The position numbers and the translations under genes were made by a program. The notes beneath the pieces were generated by a model that saw only the letters and a list, made by a program, of their open reading frames with translations, did not search any database and was not told the origin of the DNA. From Isoetes engelmannii (lineage: Eukaryota; Streptophyta; Lycopodiopsida; Isoetales; Isoetaceae), in contig JAANSK020070020.1 of assembly GCA_011763485.2 (NCBI GenBank), positions 1-27,722 of the forward strand: 27,722 bases of DNA, given 5' to 3'. Positions 8,914 through 18,761 of the stretch are shown in pieces. The first letter of the stretch is position 1. Every line of letters begins with the position of its first letter.

Positions 8914-10216
8914 TCATGTTGCTATGGGGTGAGGTCCGGATCTACATATAGCAAGGTGCCATTCAACTTCACCCCCCTGGTGGAGTATAGCATCTCTCAC
9001 CAGTGTATCTGACACCGTGAATTTCACGATGCATGGCCTATCTAGGCGCTGAATACCAAGGCGAGTTGCTTTGAGAACGGGCACCGGCGCATGAAACTTC
9101 ATCCTGGAGAGGATCATGGTCTGGACCAGTTCTCTACTACTTAAGGCATCTGACCACAACATTGTGGCATCTGCGCTGCTGCTCTTGTTGCTCTCTGAGC
9201 TTCGTTGCAATGTCTGTGAAGGCTATGGGTACAATAAGATGCCCTTGGAGTCCTGAGCCTACATGACTTGAGTGGGGTTGTTTGTGCTGCCTTGCTGAGC
9301 TATGAGGCTATGTGGGAGCTCATTTTTTAGTAGCATTTTCTTGTCTGGGTTGATGCATTGTGGATGAGAGATCCTACGCATCAGCCGCAGCAGGCTTAGC
9401 TACACCTAAATCCGAGAGCCTAGCACTTGCTGGTGCATCATCTGCCTCTCCAATTCGTGCATACAATGGCGTAGCTGCTCATGAGCATTAGCATGAAGGC
9501 CCTTCCCTCGATGAGCTATTGCATTGCGTAGCTTTCACATATCAAAATCTCATGCGATAAAGCTTTGTTCTAACCTCTGAAGTCTGGTGGCAACTTTTAT
9601 GTTCCCAAGAGACGATGTTGTCTCTGGAGTGGCGACCCTGTCCTGGAGGGTTTGGATGTGTTGATGCTGCGATCGATTTTCTTCGGTGGATGCAGTGGCC
9701 AACGTCTCCTCTGCTTCTGACGGAAGGTGGGATGCATTTGCGCTCATTTCCTTCTCAAAACATTCTTGTTGCGAGCCATGGTGTCAATGCTGGTGGACAG
9801 GGAGTCCAGATGGCATGTAGCTTAGCAAGACTCAACTTATCCTGCTGCCTTTCATACTCCCACTAAGCGGAGGCTATTCTCAAGCTGTTGCACGCAGGTC
9901 TCAATGCCAGAAGCGTGTTGCTTCTCTGTAGCCAGTTGCTTTGGGCGCCGAGGACTATATTTCTTTTGCCAGACATGCAATCTGAGCAGTATTACACTCA
10001 ACTATCACTTGGATCTATTTCCAACTCTCTGCAGGTTCCTGATCGGGTGTGCGCGAGCGGCTTGCTGCTAGATTCCAGTACTGGCCATACGCTTGCTGGC
10101 CCAAGTTCATTGATTGAGCCTTTGTGCAAGTCTCCTTCTTCATGGTAAATTTGTCCCAAGACAAGCCTGACCGCCATGTTGTCGTCTGGCGGTGGCTTTG
10201 ATTGGTTGGCTGTCAT
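8914..10216 (-). pseudogene. LINE copy 1, ORF1 remnants (nucleic-acid-binding/coiled-coil protein)
   Basis: Three open pieces on the minus strand share this span. The N-terminal one has its first in-frame ATG at 10216 (MTANQSKPPPDDNMAVRLVL). A middle piece at 9747-9550 is rich in E, Q, L and heptad-like (QHQHIQTLQDRVATPETTSS), consistent with the coiled coil of LINE ORF1 proteins. The third, at 9210-8914, is a basic stretch (LKATRLGIQRLDRPCIVKFT). Stops between them show it is dead. ORF1 proteins bind LINE RNA. The assignment rests on position upstream of the endonuclease and on the coiled coil, not on a recognised domain. Confidence 0.55.
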
Positions 10217-10392
10217 GTTACCATCCACCGGTGACTCTGACTGGAATTGTGGGATTTGATGGCGTCACCATCAATATGCACGTACTTGAGATTGAATATG
10301 GGGCCATTGGGGTCGTCATGATTATAGCAGGGGTCTAGAAAGATAGGGGGAGCAAAGGGGTTGAAGGAGACAAGGAGGTGAAGGTGTTGCTA

Positions 10393-10722
10393 AGAATCTG
10401 TTGTTTTGTTATGGAAGTCTTATTCAAGCATATGCAAATGGTATACCTACAGGAAGGTATAGGAGAAAGGATTTCTAATGCAACAAATTTCAGCTGAAAC
10501 AGAGTTCGGGCCAGCACCATCGCCTTAGGGTTCGAGCGCCTTTCAAGCCAGAAATCTGCTGTTTTGCTATGAAAATATTATCCAATCATATGCAAATCAC
10601 ATACCCACATAAAGTTATCTGAGAGCTTTCTAACGTAACAAGTTTTCCAAATTTCAGTTCAAATAGAGTTTTGGATCTCCAGTTATGATCAACAACGTAT
10701 GACCGGCACCACCGTCTTAAGG
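10393..10722 (-). repeat. Two ~160-bp imperfect tandem units upstream of LINE ORF1
   Basis: Unit 1 (from 10393) begins AGAATCTGTTGTTTTGTTATG and unit 2 (from 10550) AGAAATCTGCTGTTTTGCTA. Both continue through CATATGCAAAT, then CATACC..CA, AATTTCAG and finally a GCACCA-CGCCTTA/CCGTCTTA block. They lie just 5' of LINE copy 1 ORF1 in its direction of transcription, so they may be 5' UTR promoter monomers, or an unrelated satellite. Confidence 0.65.
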
Positions 10723-10796
10723 TCAATGAGGGAGGAGTCGCGAACCTTGGTGTTCATGCAAATTAATGACTATTTTTCTTTTTTCCTTTTTTTTTA

Positions 10797-11414
10797 TGGA
10801 AACCTCCCCAACTTTCTCAAATTGAAATCCTCCCTAAGTTGTTCCAAGAAAACTGGAGAGGTTTCTAGGAAAATCTGAGGAGGTTTTCATGAATTCAAAT
10901 TTAAATTTGAACATTAGCTTGACGTGTATCTCAGTCGACGCGCTTCTTTAATGTGTGAATCTTGGTTGTGCTTCTTTAATGCATGAATCTTGGTCATTGT
11001 GCAAATTAATATAATAGAATAGAATAAAATAAAATTTTTATCGTCCAGAGAGACGAATTGGCCTATGGGACCTAAACAAAATGAGAGCAGCAAGCTTATT
11101 ACTGTAAGGATTAGAACACCCACCTCCCCCCGAAAGGGTTTTCGAGGGAAAAACCTTAGCAATAATAAGTATGCTGGTAGGCTGTATAATCATATAACAT
11201 AATTCAATACGGCACTTAAGAGCACAGCCATGACCTCTTGAAGGCATAGAAACCTTCCCAACTTTTGTAGGAAACCTCCACAATTTTCCTTGGACCCCCC
11301 CCCCCTCCACCCCCAAATTGTCTATATTGGAAAGCTCCCCAATCGTTCAAAAAGCATTGAAGAGGTTTCCATGGAAAATGGGGGAGTTTTCAAGAAAAAA
11401 TTGGGAGGTTTCCA
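10797..11414. repeat. Fold-back region built from GGAAACCTCC motifs, with a LINE tail inside
   Basis: TGGAAACCTCCCCAACTTTC at 10797 and TTGGGAGGTTTCCA at 11401-11414 form an inverted pair. Further copies of GAAACCT(C/T)CC occur at 11249 and 11270, and of the reverse motif at 10857, 10877 and 11361. LINE tail C sits in the middle (11018-11195). A poly-C run lies at 11287-11297. No protein is encoded. It looks like a fold-back element with the LINE tail inserted into it. Confidence 0.5.
11018..11195 (-). repeat. LINE 3'-tail copy C
   Basis: It carries the same blocks as the other tails: CGTCCAGAGAGACGAATTGG, CCTATGGGACCTAAACAAAA, AGCAGCAAGCTTATTACTGT and AAAGGGTTTTCGAGGGAAAA. On the minus strand it ends in a TTTTATTTTATTCTATTCTA simple repeat, showing the typical 3' end of this LINE family. 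No coding part is attached. Confidence 0.8.
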
Positions 11415-12946
11415 TTGGAGGGCAACCCAAATCGGGCGCCAATAAAACCATCGTTCATCTATGGGCAGGTTTTGCTCATTACGTTTCTTCCACTTCCTAC
11501 CTCTTGCTCAGCAACCAAAACAAAAGGGCATTGCCTGTTTGTTATTCTTATCTGGCATATCAAAGCGATGGGACTTGGATGAGTAAGTTGCTATGACTAC
11601 ACTGTGTCTATCAGAAAACTGTTGTTCATCCTTTTGGGTCTTTCTTCGAGATCTGTTTCGGCAATCTTTTCCTTTCGCTATAGTCGCAAGGCTTGCAGTG
11701 CACCAATTTGGTTGATTTTCAAATCCAGAGATGGGCCATGTAGATTTGAGTGAGGACTACCTGTTTTAGGCATTTTAGCTTTCGTACTTGAAAGAATGGT
11801 TATTCCTAATGGGAGATTTGCCACGTCCACAACCAAAGATATAAATATAAGAAAGCTTACCATATTCATGGTATTACCCTCTAGGCATCACTGTAGCCAA
11901 GTATTTGCAAAGGGATAATGGATTTATTGTCCCATGGCTAGTTGGTTAAGGCTCGGGGCTGTTGTCCCATTTAGTTGAGTTCAATTCCATGCATCAACAA
12001 ATCTCAAATGGTTTTTCAGATCCACCCTAAGATGGATGCCTTATACCTCAAACATTCTCTCTTCCATGTAGTTTTTCTTTGAATAGGCTTCCGATTAAGT
12101 GGTCGAGGTTTTCATTTGTTCCATTCTTCTATCAGTCTGAGTTATGAAGGAGGATCAAATGGCTTTTCTTCCAGGTAGCCTTTCTTCAAATGGATTTGAT
12201 GTAGGTAGCCTTTTCCTTCAATTTTGGTAGAGATACATTCAGTTGAATGCTCGTAATGCAATTCAGCTTATGTTATTTCACGTGTAAGATATCCAGCTTG
12301 TTATGTTATAGACAAGTTTTCCATAGTTTGTGGTAGTTATGCTTGAAACTTATGCATTCTAATAAGCTTCTGACATTGCTTAGACAACAGAAAAGGAGTA
12401 AAAAAACGTTATTTTATTATGGGTTAAAGTTTTGAGAAAATTCAGAAGAATCTACTATTAGGATTGGTTTCTTCTCTATCAGTTTGGATAGACTTCGTAG
12501 TTGATTTCCATGGCAAGAAAAATAGAATCTACAACAAGTGAATTCTACTTTCTTCTGTTCATAGTTTTATTTTTCATGTTAGAGAAAAGAACAATGAATA
12601 GGTGTGATATGGTTTAGGGCCATGGGGATCACTTGAGTACATCTGTTATTGGTTGCTAAGCCGGCTCGGGGGAGTGGCACAGTACCGCCAGAATCTATAA
12701 AGATATTTCGCGGCAATTGGTTTAATCAGTAAGAACAATTGGCCTCTTAAACATCTTAAAGAAATATATTATAACATTGGCTGATAACAGGGGTCCACCC
12801 TGTTAACGATTTCCACGAGTGTTTGCCAGATCAGTCCAAATTTGATCCAGGAGTCCACAACAAAGCCCAATCATTCTGATTCGCCTGATCCTTGCCTTTT
12901 CATAGCCTTTATCAGCATTATCTATTATTACATGTGCTATTATTGT
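11415..12946. other. No gene recognised; AT-rich with one tRNA-like segment
   Basis: A short open frame ends at 11596 with GGATGAGTAAGT near its end, which resembles a 5' splice site but has no partner. Short duplications (GGTAGCCTTT near 12173 and 12206) and long AT-rich stretches follow. Nothing else can be supported apart from the tRNA-like segment at 11926. Confidence 0.5.
11926..11998 (+). repeat. tRNA-like segment (probable SINE head)
   Basis: An A-box-like TGGCTAGTTGGTTAAGGC (11935-11952) and a B-box-like GAGTTCAATTCC (11977-11988) are spaced as in a tRNA gene. A middle arm CGGGG-CTGTTGT-CCC would place GTT at the anticodon. The arms are imperfect and there is no matching acceptor stem, so it is a tRNA-derived repeat, not a working tRNA gene. 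Confidence 0.45.
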
Positions 12947-13453
12947 TGTGATAGGTCATGCTATAATTGCTTCTAAATATCCTAGGGTCAAAATATCCTA
13001 GGCTAAAAAAGTTTAATAGTTGAACCTTAACCTAGGAAATCCGTAATTAGCCATCTAAAAATAGATACACTATTTTCTTGTTTGGTTATTTAAGGTGGCT
13101 CAATGTTTTCGATCCACCACAGATACAAATCCGGACGGTTCTGCTAAACCGACGGATCCCTGTATTCTTAAGAGTGCAATACAATCTAATCTGGCATCGT
13201 TTTGGTGCCGGATACGATCTAATCTAAGAAGCAGAGATCAAGTTAGTTGGGTAAGATGTCGTGGTCAATGGATGAACAGTGACACGGTCAATACCATTGC
13301 TACAGTGGTTCGACCATGTTAAATAATTTGCCTGTGAATCATTTCACTAGCTAGGCTGTTAGGAGTTTTAAATGCAATAATCGTCTTACAATGGTTAAAT
13401 CTTATGTGAAGTATGTGTTAGAGATGATTGAATCTAACTAAGTTGATACTTCA
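12947..13453 (+). repeat. 5' LTR of the copia element (507 bp, TG...CA)
   Basis: It starts TGTGATAGGTCATGCTATAA and ends AGTTGATACTTCA, directly before the PBS. A TATA-like TTATTTAAG is at 13086-13094, followed at once by a stem-loop (GGTGGCTC...GATCCACC, 13094-13118). The first 407 bp are repeated at 17833. Confidence 0.9.
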
Positions 13454-13455
13454 TC

Positions 13456-13467
13456 TGGTATCAGAGC
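13456..13467 (+). promoter_or_regulatory. Primer binding site for initiator tRNA-Met
   Basis: TGGTATCAGAGC, two bases after the LTR, is complementary to the 3' end of plant initiator tRNA-Met, the usual primer of plant copia elements. Confidence 0.9.
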
Positions 13468-13482
13468 AGGTATCTTATCACT

Positions 13483-14760
13483 ATGGCAAGCAGATTAGGT
13501 GCCTCTTTGCTTAGTGCAATCGAGGTTTACAAAGGTGGTGCAGGCTTCCAAGTGTGGAAGGAGAAAGTTGAAGTCATCCTAAGGGTTGAAGGACTTTGGG
13601 AATGCATTGAAGAACCTGAGGGTGCTCAAGCAATCAGTAGGGGACGTACTTATGCAAGTGCTGCATCAGGAACTAATGCTAATGCTGCAGGTACAAATGG
13701 GAGTGCTGCAGGGGTGAATCAGAGCCCTTTGAGGGCATCAAGCTCGTCGAGAGCAACTGGTACTATGGAGGTGAGCAGTGCAGTAGCTAATGCTGCCAAA
13801 ATGTTAGAAGCTAAGGCTGTTATAAAAAGCAAGATTAGCTCTAGCATTTTGTTAAAAATGAGGGGAATGTCCTCAAAACAGATGTGGAACTATTTGGTGC
13901 AGACCTATCAAGTCAAATCCTCTTCTCAGCTGGATGTCTTGGACAAGAATCTTCAAGATCTAAGGTTTGGTGATAAGGATGATGTAAAAGACATGTTTGA
14001 GCGTTTTGATAACATCGTTGCAGATATGGAGGCAGCAGGAGTTCTTATATCTATGGAATTTCAAATTAACTCTATTGCCAAAGTGTTTTCTAAGTATAAG
14101 CATTTGGCTACACTTGTCAGGACTATTGCCAAAAGCAGGGAGGAAGCAGAGAAGATGATAAAAACTGAATTGGAACAGAATTTTGTAACAAAGGGTGAAG
14201 ATGAAGAAATCAACGAGATACTTTACACTTCAAGTGGAAAGGGCAAGAATACAAAAGGTAAACTTGGCCCTTGCTCTGTATGTGATGCTTATGGTAATCT
14301 AAAAGCTAACTATCCCAAACTGGACAAAGGCAATAAATGTTTCAATTGCCAAGGATTTGGTCATTTAGCTAATGAATGTCCAAGTCCCAAAGACTGCTAT
14401 AAAGGGGAAAACAAAAATTATTCTAGCAGGGGAAAGGGCTCTAATGCAAGAGGTGTGAATCGAGGAGGAAGAGGAAATTCTGGACGAGGAAGGGGCAGAT
14501 CTGCTGAACTCAACATTGCTACTGAAAAGGGTGCTAAAACAGAAGAAGAGATTGATGAAAACGCTGAGGTAAGTCACTCTAAATTACTGTCAGTAGGTTC
14601 AAATTGCAAACTAAAGAATGATGACAATTTGTATATGTTAGATAGTGGAGCTGAGAGAAGCGTGATTAAATCACCTTCCATGCTCAAAGGAAGGGCTCAG
14701 AAAAAATCAAGCTTTGTGCAAATGGGGGATGGTAACTTACAGAAGGTCGAGCAAGCATGA
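13483..14760 (+). pseudogene. copia gag plus protease (425 codons, ends at premature TGA)
   Basis: The ATG at 13483 lies 15 bp after the PBS. Residues 1-50 are a gag N-terminus (FQVWKEKVEVILRVEGLWEC) and 54-95 an A/N/G/S-rich linker. Residues 100-250 form the UBN2-type gag core (MWNYLVQTYQVKSSSQLDVL). One zinc knuckle is canonical: C286-x2-C289-x4-H294-x4-C299. An upstream one, C264-x2-C267, has Asn272 and Tyr277 where His and Cys are expected. A basic RG-rich tail (320-345) follows. The aspartic protease has D387-S-G-A. The frame continues in phase beyond the TGA at 14758-14760 into integrase, so the stop breaks a single gag-pol polyprotein. It packages RNA and processes the polyprotein. Confidence 0.9.
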
Positions 14761-15879
14761 TTATTAGAGATATTTGATCTCCAAGTGAAACCAGTCATTC
14801 TAGAGAATATACTGTGCGTACCTAACCTAGTTAGGAATCTAATTTCTGTAACACAGTTGGTAGATTTGGGATACCAAGTTAATTTTGAGACTCATTGTTG
14901 CAAAGTACTTTTGAATAATGAAGTCAAATTTTTAGCAAAAAGAGTTGGCAGGCTTTTTGGATTTCACAATGATGTTTCTGGATTAATCAATGTTGTTATG
15001 ACACCTTCATTTAAGATATGGCATGAAAGATTGGGGCACACACATGCAAACAATTTGAGTTTCATGATTAAACAAGGATACATCATGGCAGAAAATAAGG
15101 AGGATGAAAATCTGAATCGTGCAGGTTGTTTTGAAGGGAAATCTAGCAGACTTCCTTTTCCAAAAAAAGGGAAAAGGGCTAAGGAATTGATAGAACTTGT
15201 ACACAGTGATCTTTGTGGTCCCCTCAATGTGAGGAGTATACATGGTAAAAGATACTTCATCACTTTTACTGATGATTTTTCAAGGAAAACCAAATGCTAT
15301 ACACTTAGGACTAAAGATCAAGCATTCGAAGCACAAGCTGAAGTAGAAAGACAAACAGGTTTCAAATTAAAATGTTTAAGGACTGACCGAGGAGGAGAGT
15401 TTGTATCTATAGAGTTCAATATGCACTGCTTCAAAAATGGGATCAGGAGGCAAGTTACATGCTCACACATGCCTCAACGCAATGGAGTTTCAGAAAGAAA
15501 AAAGAGGTCCATTCTAAATGCAGTCAGATCAATGATCAAACATGCTGGGCTACCTAACTTTTTATGGGAAGAAGTAGTCAAGGCTGCTGTGGACATACAA
15601 AACAAACTGCCTTCTAGAAGCATCAATGGGAAGACACCAGATGAGTTGTGGTACGGAATAAAACCCTCTTATGATAAATTCAGGGTATATGGTTGTCTTG
15701 CTTATGCCCTTGTACCAGAAGAAGAGAGAAAGAAGTTAGACGATAGGGCCCTTGAATGTTATCTTATAGGCTATGATCCTTGTTCAAAAGGATATCAGCT
15801 TTATGATCCCTTAAGGAAGAGAATTATCACGAGTAGAGATGTATACTTCATTGAAAATAAGCTCTACAAGAATAGATAA
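14761..15879 (+). pseudogene. copia integrase (catalytic triad kept, zinc Cys lost)
   Basis: Same frame as gag. The GAG-pre-integrase zinc region has WHERLGHTH near 15019, but the expected C-x2-C reads R-A-G-C (AATCGTGCAGGTTGT, from 15115), so the first Cys is Arg. The catalytic residues are D in HSDLCGP (15208), D in RTDRGGEF (15385) and E in GVSERK (15493): a D-D(35)-E layout, complete. The C-terminal part has FRVYGCLAYALVP and ECYLIGYDPCSKGYQLYDP. It ends at TAA 15877, after which the frame stays open. Integrase inserts the cDNA into the chromosome. Confidence 0.9.
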
Positions 15880-17770
15880 GCTGCCATCACAAGCAAATCA
15901 GCAAATAAGAATGTTCAAGATGGAAAAAGAGTTGTGTTCACTGATTTGGATGATGATGACTCAAGGGATAAGCAAGGAATGATGGAAAATGAAGACAATA
16001 ACTCTGAATTTTCAGAATTTGAAGGGCCCATAGAGCCTGATGTACCTGAAACAAGGGCTGATCCTGATGTGCCCGAGATAAGAGCTGAAAGACCTCAAAG
16101 AAAGCTGAGAAAAACAGAAATTGATAATTTAATGGAAGAAGCCATAGTTGATGTAGACAACTGTGGACGGAAGGCAGAAGCAGAAGGTAAATACTGTTGA
16201 AGATCCAGAAGAAGTCATAATGCCAATTATTGAACCAAATATACCATATAGCTATGAAGAAGCTATTGAAGATGTGAATGCTCTACAATGGAAACATGCC
16301 ATGGAGGAAGAGTTAAATGCATTCAAAAGGACTGATACATATGAATTAGTAAAGAAGCCAGAAGGGAAAAACATTGTAGCTAACAAATGGATATCCTAAA
16401 ATAAGCTTGGAGCAGATGGGAAGTCCAAGATCTGCAAGGCTAGACTTGTAGCAAAAGGATACTCTCAGAAAAAAGGATTATACTATGACGAGATATTCTC
16501 TCCTATAGTCAAACTTGCAAGTATTAGGATGCTCTTAGCATATGCAAATGCAAATAATTTGGAGATTCACCATATGGATGTCAGCACGGCATTTTTGAAT
16601 GCCAAACTTGAAGAAGACATATTTATGCAGCAGCCAGAAGGATTTGAGCAGGGTACAGGAATGGTTTGGAAGTTAAAACGAGTTGTTTATGGACTCAAAC
16701 GGTCTCCTAGGGAATGGTATAAGTGTATGGATGGTTTTTAAGAGCTAGTGGCTTCATGAAACTTGAAAGTGATGGAAATCTACATTTGCTTGAGGACAAA
16801 CAGAATTTTTGCATCATTGCTCTCTACGTGGACGATTGCATTATGGTAGCTAATGATACCAAATGTCTTAATGACTGCAAGCAAACTCTTAAGTCAAAGT
16901 TCAAGATGACAGATCTTGGAGAACTCAAGAGGTTTTTGGAAATTGAGGTGACAAGAAGTAGAAGCGAAAAAAGGTTGGTTCTCATTCAAATAACTAATAT
17001 TCAAAACACCTTTGAAAGGTTTGGAATGGGAAGCTGCAATAGCGCAGTGACTCCTCTCATAACAGGTCACAAAATTTTTGCTGACATGTGTCCTAAAACA
17101 GAGTTTGAAATTGCTGAAATGATGGACACTCCTTATAGGGAATTGCTTGGATGCCTGCTATATGTTGCTAATTGCACACGCCCTGACATTGCATTTGCTG
17201 TTAGCCTGTTGAGCAGGTACAACAATAATCCTGGAAAGAATCACTGGATAGCTACAAAAAGGGTCCTAAGGTTTATCAAGGGCACTCAAAATGAAGGTAT
17301 TTGTTTTTCAAATAACGACATGCAATTGAAAGCATACTGTGATGGAGATTGGGCTTCAGATCTGGACCAGAGGAAATCAACATCTGGGTTCACATTAATG
17401 TTAGCTGGAGGCTCAGTTGCTTGGAAATAAATAAAAAAAACAAAATAGTGTAGCAATGTCCTCTGCCGAAGCAGAGTACGCTGCAACAACACTGGCTACA
17501 AAAGAAATAGTCTGGGCAAGGAGGTTACTAAATGAGCTAGGATTGATTCAAGATCATCCTACTATTATATTAAGTGATAGCTTGAGCTGTATAGCCATCA
17601 CTAAAAATCCAGTAATGCATCAGAGAACCAAGCATATTGAAATTCATATGCACTTCATCAGAGAGCAAGTTGCAAAGAAGATCATCACAGTTGATCATGT
17701 GAATACTCAGGAACAGGCTGCAGATAACTGATCAAAGCTCTACCTCAAATCAAATTTGACAAGTTCAAAT
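15880..17770 (+). pseudogene. copia reverse transcriptase-RNase H (frameshifted)
   Basis: An acidic linker (15934-16190) runs in frame with integrase, then the reading shifts by one. EEELNAFKRTDTYELVKKPE starts the RT; a TAA at 16397 replaces a residue in the expected W-[IV]-F-K segment. Then come KARLVAKGYSQ, MDVSTAFLNAKLEEDIFMQQ and GLKRSPREW. At a T run (16735-16739) the frame shifts again. YVDD (16825-16836) is intact. RNase H has DGDWASD and, after another shift near 17430, SSAEAEYAA, SDSLSCIAI and RTKHIEIH. A last shift near 17728 precedes the C-terminal A-L-P-x-I-K-F motif. It copies genomic RNA to cDNA; dead here. Confidence 0.9.
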
Positions 17771-17814
17771 ATATGCTGGGAGTTCTGCTACTGTATCAGA
17801 CAAACATGAATTAT

Positions 17815-17832
17815 AGCATGAAGGAAGAGTGC
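17815..17832 (+). promoter_or_regulatory. Polypurine tract before the 3' LTR
   Basis: The purine-rich GCATGAAGGAAGAGTGC lies directly before the TGTGATAGG LTR start, the usual place for plus-strand priming. It is not a pure purine run, so it may be mutated. Confidence 0.55.
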
Positions 17833-18239
17833 TGTGATAGGTCATGCTATAATTGCTTCTAAATATCCTAGGGTCAAAATATCCTAGGCCAAAAGGTTCA
17901 ATGGTTGAACCTTAACCTAGGAAATCCGTAATTAGCCCTCTAAAGATAGATACACTATTTTCTTGTTTGGTTATTTAAGGTGGCTCAATGTTTTCGAGCC
18001 ACCACAGATACAAATCCGGACGGTTCTGCTAAACCGACGGATCCCTGTATTCTTAAGAGTGCAATACAATCTAATCTAGCATCATTTTGGTGCCGGATCC
18101 GATCTAATCTAAGAAGCAGAGATCAAGTTAGTTGGGTAAGGTGTCATGGTCAATGGATGAACAGTGACACGGTCAATACCATTGCTACAATGGTTCGACC
18201 ATGTTAAATAATTTGCTTGTGAATTGTTTAACTAGCTAG
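17833..18239 (+). repeat. 3' LTR of the copia element, last ~99 bp missing
   Basis: It matches 12947-13354 of the 5' LTR, including the TATA-like box and a perfect stem-loop GGTGGCTC/GAGCCACC at 17979-18003. At ACTAGCTAGA it departs from the 5' LTR and enters the middle of another LTR. Confidence 0.88.
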
Positions 18240-18592
18240 AAAATCCGTAATTAGCCGTCTAAAGATAGATACACTATTTTCTTGTTTGGTTATTTAAGGT
18301 GGCTCAATGTTTTCGAGCCACCACAGATACAAATTCGGACGGTTCTGCTAAACCAACGAATCCCTGTATTCTTAAGAATGCAATACAATCTAATCTGGCA
18401 TCGTTTTGGTGTCGGATCCGATCTAATCTAAGAAGCAGAGATCAAGTTAGTTGGGTAAGGTGACGTGGTCAATGGATGAACAGTGACATGGTCAATACCA
18501 TTGCTACAGTGGTTCGACCATGTAAAATAATTTGCTTGTGAATCGTTTGAATCTACAAATCTTGTTGTTGTTTGATTTTGTTAGTTGTATCA
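18240..18592 (+). repeat. 5'-truncated LTR of a related copia element
   Basis: It resumes at LTR position ~89 (AAATCCGTAATTAGCC) and matches to TTGCTTGTGAATCGTTT, including the same TATA-like box and stem-loop (18298-18322). Its last ~45 bp differ from the first element, ending TTAGTTGTATCA, so it belongs to another subfamily. Confidence 0.85.
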
Positions 18593-18594
18593 AA

Positions 18595-18607
18595 TTGGTA
18601 GCAGAGC
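18595..18607 (+). promoter_or_regulatory. Primer binding site of the second copia element
   Basis: TTGGTAGCAGAGC follows the LTR end and equals the tRNA-Met primer site with one mismatch (TAGC for TATC). It shows that the truncated LTR was a 5' LTR with internal sequence to its right. Confidence 0.75.
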
Positions 18608-18761
18608 AAAGTTGCAGTTCAATTAGGACCTCTGCAGATCACGACTTCTCTGTAATTTGGAATTCGAGATATATACTTTGGAATTATAGCTATCAGACTC
18701 CAGTCTGTTAGACTTGAGTACGCCAAGTTTTAAAGCCTTAGGCTTGGAGAAGCTTGAAAAG

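Larger units (their letters stand above)
4880..10228 (-). mobile_element. LINE copy 1, nearly full length, decayed
   Basis: Reading the minus strand from 10228 down: ORF1 remnants with a coiled coil, a low-complexity link, an APE-type endonuclease, a reverse transcriptase with YADD, a C-terminal region and a 3' tail of about 160 bp ending in AATTGAATTC-like simple sequence rather than long poly(A). Nearly all parts are broken by stops and frameshifts. Gene order, and matching blocks in a second copy at 24281-27722, identify one local family. It differs from the poly(A)-tailed L1-type element at 20098-21192; I do not assign the clade. Confidence 0.85.
12947..18239 (+). mobile_element. Ty1/copia LTR retrotransposon, complete layout but inactive
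   Basis: Order: 5' LTR (12947-13453), PBS, gag-protease, integrase, reverse transcriptase-RNase H, polypurine tract, 3' LTR (cut short). The integrase-before-RT order defines copia. Stops at 14758, 15877 and 16397, and frame changes near 16190, 16737, 17430 and 17728, disable it. The two LTRs differ at roughly 15-20 positions over about 405 shared bases by eye, so the insertion is not recent. The 3' target duplication cannot be checked because the 3' LTR end is missing. Confidence 0.92.

Noticed and set aside
11926-11998. Functional tRNA-Asn gene
   Set aside because: The middle arm only partly pairs and there is no acceptor stem.
13095-13322. 75-codon open frame inside the copia LTR, also open at 17980-18207 with three changes
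   Set aside because: It begins at GTG, has no ATG, overlaps the LTR promoter stem-loop, and is broken by a stop in the third LTR copy. Its conservation follows from LTR duplication.
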